A stretch of DNA of 7,942 bases, taken from Methanoregula sp. Its GTDB lineage: Archaea; Halobacteriota; Methanomicrobia; Methanomicrobiales; Methanospirillaceae. Shown one piece after another: positions 5,409 through 7,942 of this stretch. The stretch is from positions 1 through 7,942 of the forward strand of contig JBAZQB010000015.1 in NCBI GenBank assembly GCA_041645435.1, given 5' to 3'. Every line of letters begins with the position of its first letter. Within the stretch, counting starts at the first letter, position 1. The position numbers were made by a program, and so were the translations under genes. Under the pieces are notes generated by a model that was not told the DNA's origin, searched no databases, and saw nothing but the letters and a program-made list of their open reading frames with translations.

Positions 5409-5454
5409 GGCATTCATCTGGCTTAAAGTCATTGTCTTCTGCAAAGGCGGATAA
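5371..5454. repeat. 12-bp perfect inverted repeat spanning the argS upstream region
   Basis: TTATCCGCCTTT (5371-5382) is perfectly complementary to AAAGGCGGATAA (5443-5454), 60 bases apart. The left arm overlaps the terminator-like hairpin, so pairing of the two arms would destroy both folds of that hairpin. The right arm ends 37 bases before the argS ATG. Confidence 0.6.
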
Positions 5455-5461
5455 ATATGGT
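5432..5461 (+). promoter_or_regulatory. Weak candidate argS promoter
   Basis: TTGTCT (5432-5437) and TATGGT (5456-5461) each match four of six consensus bases with an 18-base spacer. Another -10-like TATACG lies at 5470-5475 without a matching -35 and would give a leader of only about ten bases. No Shine-Dalgarno precedes the argS ATG, so a short leader is plausible. Confidence 0.25.
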
Positions 5462-5491
5462 ATGTTGAATATACGATGTTAAAACTATTTT

Positions 5492-7231
5492 ATGCAGCCT
5501 TCACCACAACACACCATTGAAGAGTCATTACGCGCCATTATACCGTCCCTCAATGCCGGGGTAGGCCTTGATAGCCTTACTGGCCTCGTTACGGTACCTG
5601 ATTCAAGGATGGGTGATTATGCGACGAACCTGCCGCTTCGTTTGGCTAAAGATTTGAAGCGAAAACCATCCGATATTGCACAAGAAATTGCAGAAAAAAT
5701 CAAACCTTCCTTGCGTCCCATGATTGAAAAGATAGAAATAGCCCCCTCGGGATATGTTAATTTCTTTCTCTCAAAAACCTGGCTTCAGGCAAGGCTTCCT
5801 CTTATACGGGACGCCGGAGACGTCTGGGGATGGACTCCTGTACCGCCGCAGAAAGTGCTGGTTGAGTATTCAAGCCCGAACATTGCCAAGATGATGCATG
5901 TGGGCCATTTCCGCTCTACGCTTATTGGCCACGCTCTTGACAATATATTCCGCCATGCGGGATATCAAGTTATCAATGACAACCATCTAGGCGATTGGGG
6001 CACCCAATTTGGAAAACTATTAGTTGCCTTTAGGCTTTGGCATACCCCGCGCGCCGATGCGCCGGTGAGCGTGCCGGAACTTGAAGCGCTCTACATTCGC
6101 TTCCATAAAGAGCTGCCCCATAACCCCGCCCTTGAAGAACAAGCCCGCGCAGAAACAGTGAAGCTCCAACAGGGGGATTCGGAAGCCAAGAAACTTTGGC
6201 AGGAATTTTGCCGCATCAGCCATGCAGAGTTTAACCGCGTGTATGAGCTTTTCGGTATTGCGTTCGATTACCAGCACGGGGAAAGTTTTTATGAACCTTT
6301 GCTCGCCCAGATTGTCCAGGAAGCGCTTGATAAAAAAGTGGCGGCAGTGAGCGAAGGCGCGGTAGTCATCCCATTAAACCAAGAAGGGCTTCCTGATTAC
6401 ATGATCCGCAAATCAGACGGCGGCTACCTTTATTCCACCTCCGACCTTGCGACGATCAAGTGGAGGGAAGACAACCTAAAGCCCGATCTCGTACTCTATG
6501 TCGTCGGCGATCAGCAGATATTGCATTTCAAGCAATTGTTCGCCGCCGCGCGCAAGATGGGTTATGCGCTTTCCGCGAGGCTCATCCATGTGCCATTCGG
6601 CCTTATCCTTGGCGAATACGGGCGCAAGATGTCCACGCGAGAGGGCGAGGCGGTTGACGCAATGCATTTTATCAATAAGTCAATCGAGCTTGCCAAAAAA
6701 ATTATCAACGAAAAAAACACGTCGCTCTCCCCTCTTGAGAAAGAGGATGCCGCGAAACGGATAGCCATAAGCGCGCTCGTGTATAACGATCTCTCACGGG
6801 ACCGCGAATCATCCGTCACGTTCAACTGGGATGCGATGATGAATTTCAAAGGAGCCTCCGCTCCCTATCTGCTCTATACCTACGTGCGCATCAACGGCAT
6901 CGTCAGGAAAATTCAAGCGGAACATCCGGAGGACCTGACCGCGCCATCCGATCACACACTGTTGCAGAAGCCGGACGAGCTTCTTCTTCTGCGCACGCTG
7001 GTGAGATTCCCCGATACGCTCACACAGGTCACCGAGGACTATCGGCCGCACATCTTAGTCCACTACCTTGAAGAGCTCGCCAATGTGTTCCATGCGTCAT
7101 ATGACCGGCTGCCGGTTGCCCAGGCAGAAACACCCATTCGCCGCGCGCGCCTCTCGCTTTTCCAGGCAGTGGCGCACACCATGCAGATCGGGATGAAGCT
7201 GCTAGGCATGCAGCCGGTAGAGAGGATGTGA
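5492..7231 (+). CDS. argS: Arginyl-tRNA synthetase (class I)
   Basis: This enzyme charges tRNA-Arg with arginine using ATP in the cytoplasm. The 579 residues carry the complete family layout. The N-terminal tRNA D-loop-binding domain (about 1-95) includes GDYATNLPLRLAKDLKRKP. The catalytic Rossmann domain has VEYSSPNIAKMMHVGHFRST at 124-143, with the HIGH signature as HVGH (136-139), then NDNHLGDWGTQFGKL, YSTSDLAT and YVVGDQQ. The KMSK-loop equivalent is KMSTREG (379-385), a form common in ArgRS. The helical DALR anticodon-binding domain (about 455-579) ends in the typical LLGMQPVERM. Length is normal for the family. The ATG at 5492 gives a full N-terminal domain, and no Shine-Dalgarno is seen. 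It reads in the same direction as smpB, 135 bases upstream of it, and ends with TGA, so TGA is a stop here. Confidence 0.98.
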   Translation: MQPSPQHTIEESLRAIIPSLNAGVGLDSLTGLVTVPDSRMGDYATNLPLRLAKDLKRKPSDIAQEIAEKIKPSLRPMIEKIEIAPSGYVNFFLSKTWLQARLPLIRDAGDVWGWTPVPPQKVLVEYSSPNIAKMMHVGHFRSTLIGHALDNIFRHAGYQVINDNHLGDWGTQFGKLLVAFRLWHTPRADAPVSVPELEALYIRFHKELPHNPALEEQARAETVKLQQGDSEAKKLWQEFCRISHAEFNRVYELFGIAFDYQHGESFYEPLLAQIVQEALDKKVAAVSEGAVVIPLNQEGLPDYMIRKSDGGYLYSTSDLATIKWREDNLKPDLVLYVVGDQQILHFKQLFAAARKMGYALSARLIHVPFGLILGEYGRKMSTREGEAVDAMHFINKSIELAKKIINEKNTSLSPLEKEDAAKRIAISALVYNDLSRDRESSVTFNWDAMMNFKGASAPYLLYTYVRINGIVRKIQAEHPEDLTAPSDHTLLQKPDELLLLRTLVRFPDTLTQVTEDYRPHILVHYLEELANVFHASYDRLPVAQAETPIRRARLSLFQAVAHTMQIGMKLLGMQPVERM

Positions 7232-7236
7232 TAATA

Positions 7237-7358
7237 GAAACTCTAAATCCGAAACCCTAAAACCTAAACAAACTCAAAATTCAAATGTTCAAAACTCAAG
7301 TTTCGTTATTTGGATTTTTGGATTTGCTTAGAGTTTAGAAATTAGTATTTAGGATTTC
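7237..7358. repeat. 122-bp AT-rich imperfect palindrome between argS and smpB
   Basis: It is centred between 7297 and 7298, with a perfect core AAACT-CA-AGTTT (7292-7303). Folding without any gap, I count 41 of 61 opposed positions as complementary. The arms are built of degenerate CTAAA/CCTAAA/TCAAA words on one side and TTTGG/TTTAG words on the other. It fills almost the whole spacer. I associate AT-rich palindromes of this style with Parcubacteria intergenic regions, as REP- or MITE-like elements. It could also act as a terminator or mRNA-end structure for argS. It contains no ORF. Confidence 0.75.
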
Positions 7359-7366
7359 AATGTATT

Positions 7367-7816
7367 ATGCCTCCTTTTGCCGTGAACAAAAAAGCGCTCT
7401 ACAACTATGAGATCACAGAACGGCTTGAGGCCGGCATCAAGCTGACCGGTCCAGAGGTGAAATCAGTCAAACAAGGACAAGTATCTCTCGCGGGGTCGTA
7501 TGCCCGCATTACTCCGTATGGCGAGGCGTTGCTCATCAACGCGACCATCTCCGCCTACCCGCCCGCCGCTCAAGCCCAAACACACTACGATCCGCACCGC
7601 GACCGTACCCTGCTGCTGTCAAAACAAGAAATCGCCTCCCTCATAGGCAAATCCCAAGCAGCCGGCCGCACGCTCATTCCATTGTCCATATATTCGAAAC
7701 GCGGTCTTATCAAAGTAGAGCTGGGGCTGGGGCGAGGAAAGAAAGAACACGATAAGCGTGAAGCGATAAAAAAACGTGAAATGAAACGCCATTTGAGGAC
7801 TCGCATGCTTCCATAG
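7367..7816 (+). CDS. smpB: SsrA-binding protein (tmRNA chaperone of trans-translation)
   Basis: SmpB binds tmRNA and carries it into stalled ribosomes, occupying the decoding centre so that ribosomes are rescued and the unfinished protein is tagged. The 149 residues show the family pattern: VNKKALYNYEITERLEAGIK near the start, the oligonucleotide-binding-fold signature LTGPEVKSVKQGQVSLAGSY (26-45), and HYDPHRDRTLLLSKQEI (73-89, usually H.P.R.RKLLLH..EI). IPLSIYSKRGLIKVELGLGR (105-124) is followed by GKKEHDKREAIKKRE and a basic C-terminal tail RHLRTRMLP. Length is slightly short but normal. The ATG at 7367 is used because the alternative at 7360 is out of frame. The gene follows the palindrome directly and has no Shine-Dalgarno. 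Its RNA partner ssrA is not found in this window. Confidence 0.97.
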   Translation: MPPFAVNKKALYNYEITERLEAGIKLTGPEVKSVKQGQVSLAGSYARITPYGEALLINATISAYPPAAQAQTHYDPHRDRTLLLSKQEIASLIGKSQAAGRTLIPLSIYSKRGLIKVELGLGRGKKEHDKREAIKKREMKRHLRTRMLP

Positions 7817-7845
7817 CAGTATTTTCCAGTCAAGGAATGAGCCCC

Positions 7846-7875
7846 AAATCAATAGTCACCAGGGACTGTGATTTT
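7846..7875. terminator. Weak hairpin downstream of smpB, possible bidirectional terminator
   Basis: AAATCA (7846-7851) pairs with TGATTT (7869-7874), and inside it AGTC (7854-7857) pairs with GACT (7864-7867) around a 6-nt loop. It lies 30 bases after the smpB stop, and the 3' arm runs into TTTT. The tail is short, so termination is uncertain. Its place between apparently convergent genes fits the role. Confidence 0.35.
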
Positions 7876-7885
7876 CAATAGCGCG

Positions 7886-7942
7886 TTAAAAGTTTTTTCT
7901 CAATTTCTCAAATAAGGCGGCCTTTGCTTTTTTCATCTCCTC
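7886..7942 (-). CDS. Possible C-terminal end of a convergent gene (5' part outside window)
   Basis: Read from the right edge on the minus strand, the frame GAG GAG ATG AAA gives EEMKKAKAALFEKLRKNF and ends in TAA (7888-7886). The amphipathic Lys/Glu pattern resembles a helical protein tail, and the position 69 bases from the smpB stop fits a convergent gene. Only 18 codons are visible, so the gene cannot be identified. A 16-residue peptide from the internal ATG is much less likely. Confidence 0.4.
   Translation of the reverse strand, partial: EEMKKAKAALFEKLRKNF

Noticed and set aside
5281..5410. T-box riboswitch upstream of argS
   Set aside because: No T-box sequence (AGGGTGG-ACCGCG) or convincing specifier stem could be found; only short hairpins and a GC-rich terminator-like stem.
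4606..5430. 11-bp direct repeat GGCTTAAAGTC at 4606-4616 and 5420-5430
   Set aside because: Several 11-mer matches are expected by chance in a window of this size, and the two contexts differ.

Overview
The window looks like part of a chromosome of a Candidate Phyla Radiation bacterium (Patescibacteria, most likely a Parcubacteria-type lineage). This is an inference. It rests on a giant threonine/serine-rich surface fibre protein with an N-terminal helix-turn-helix of a type I associate with this group, starts without a Shine-Dalgarno sequence, an AT-rich palindromic spacer between housekeeping genes, and TGA used as a normal stop (which argues against the recoded Gracilibacteria and Absconditabacteria). 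No rRNA or other phylogenetic marker is present to confirm it.

Layout. Positions 4603 down to 1 (minus strand) are one uninterrupted reading frame of at least 1534 codons that runs off the left edge. It reads, N to C, as a cytoplasmic excisionase/MerR-like DNA-binding domain, a helical region, one membrane segment, a second helical region, 20 collagen Gly-X-Y triplets, then a long beta-rich fibre of nested repeats, including a 234-residue unit duplicated almost perfectly at DNA level.

Positions 4604 to 5491 hold no convincing long gene but are dense in signals. They include a nested inverted repeat (4645-4751) and a near-consensus plus-strand promoter followed by a compact structured RNA with an intrinsic terminator (about 4798-4917), which I read as an unrecognised small RNA. 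Facing it is a very strong minus-strand promoter (5135 to 5107) that could drive a 49-codon ORF and/or the fibre gene through a long leader. There are also three copies of a 9-bp sequence, one inside a near-palindrome, and a terminator-like hairpin with a 12-bp complementary partner upstream of argS.

Positions 5492 to 7816 carry two plus-strand translation genes, argS (arginyl-tRNA synthetase) and smpB (tmRNA-binding protein of ribosome rescue), separated by a 122-bp imperfect palindrome. The right edge shows what may be the C-terminal end of a convergent minus-strand gene.

How it may fit together: argS and smpB are ordinary housekeeping genes. The unusual part is the left half, where a membrane-anchored DNA-binding fibre gene faces a small RNA that would be antisense to its leader if the strong minus promoter drives it. 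That regulatory circuit is a hypothesis drawn from promoter and terminator geometry alone.
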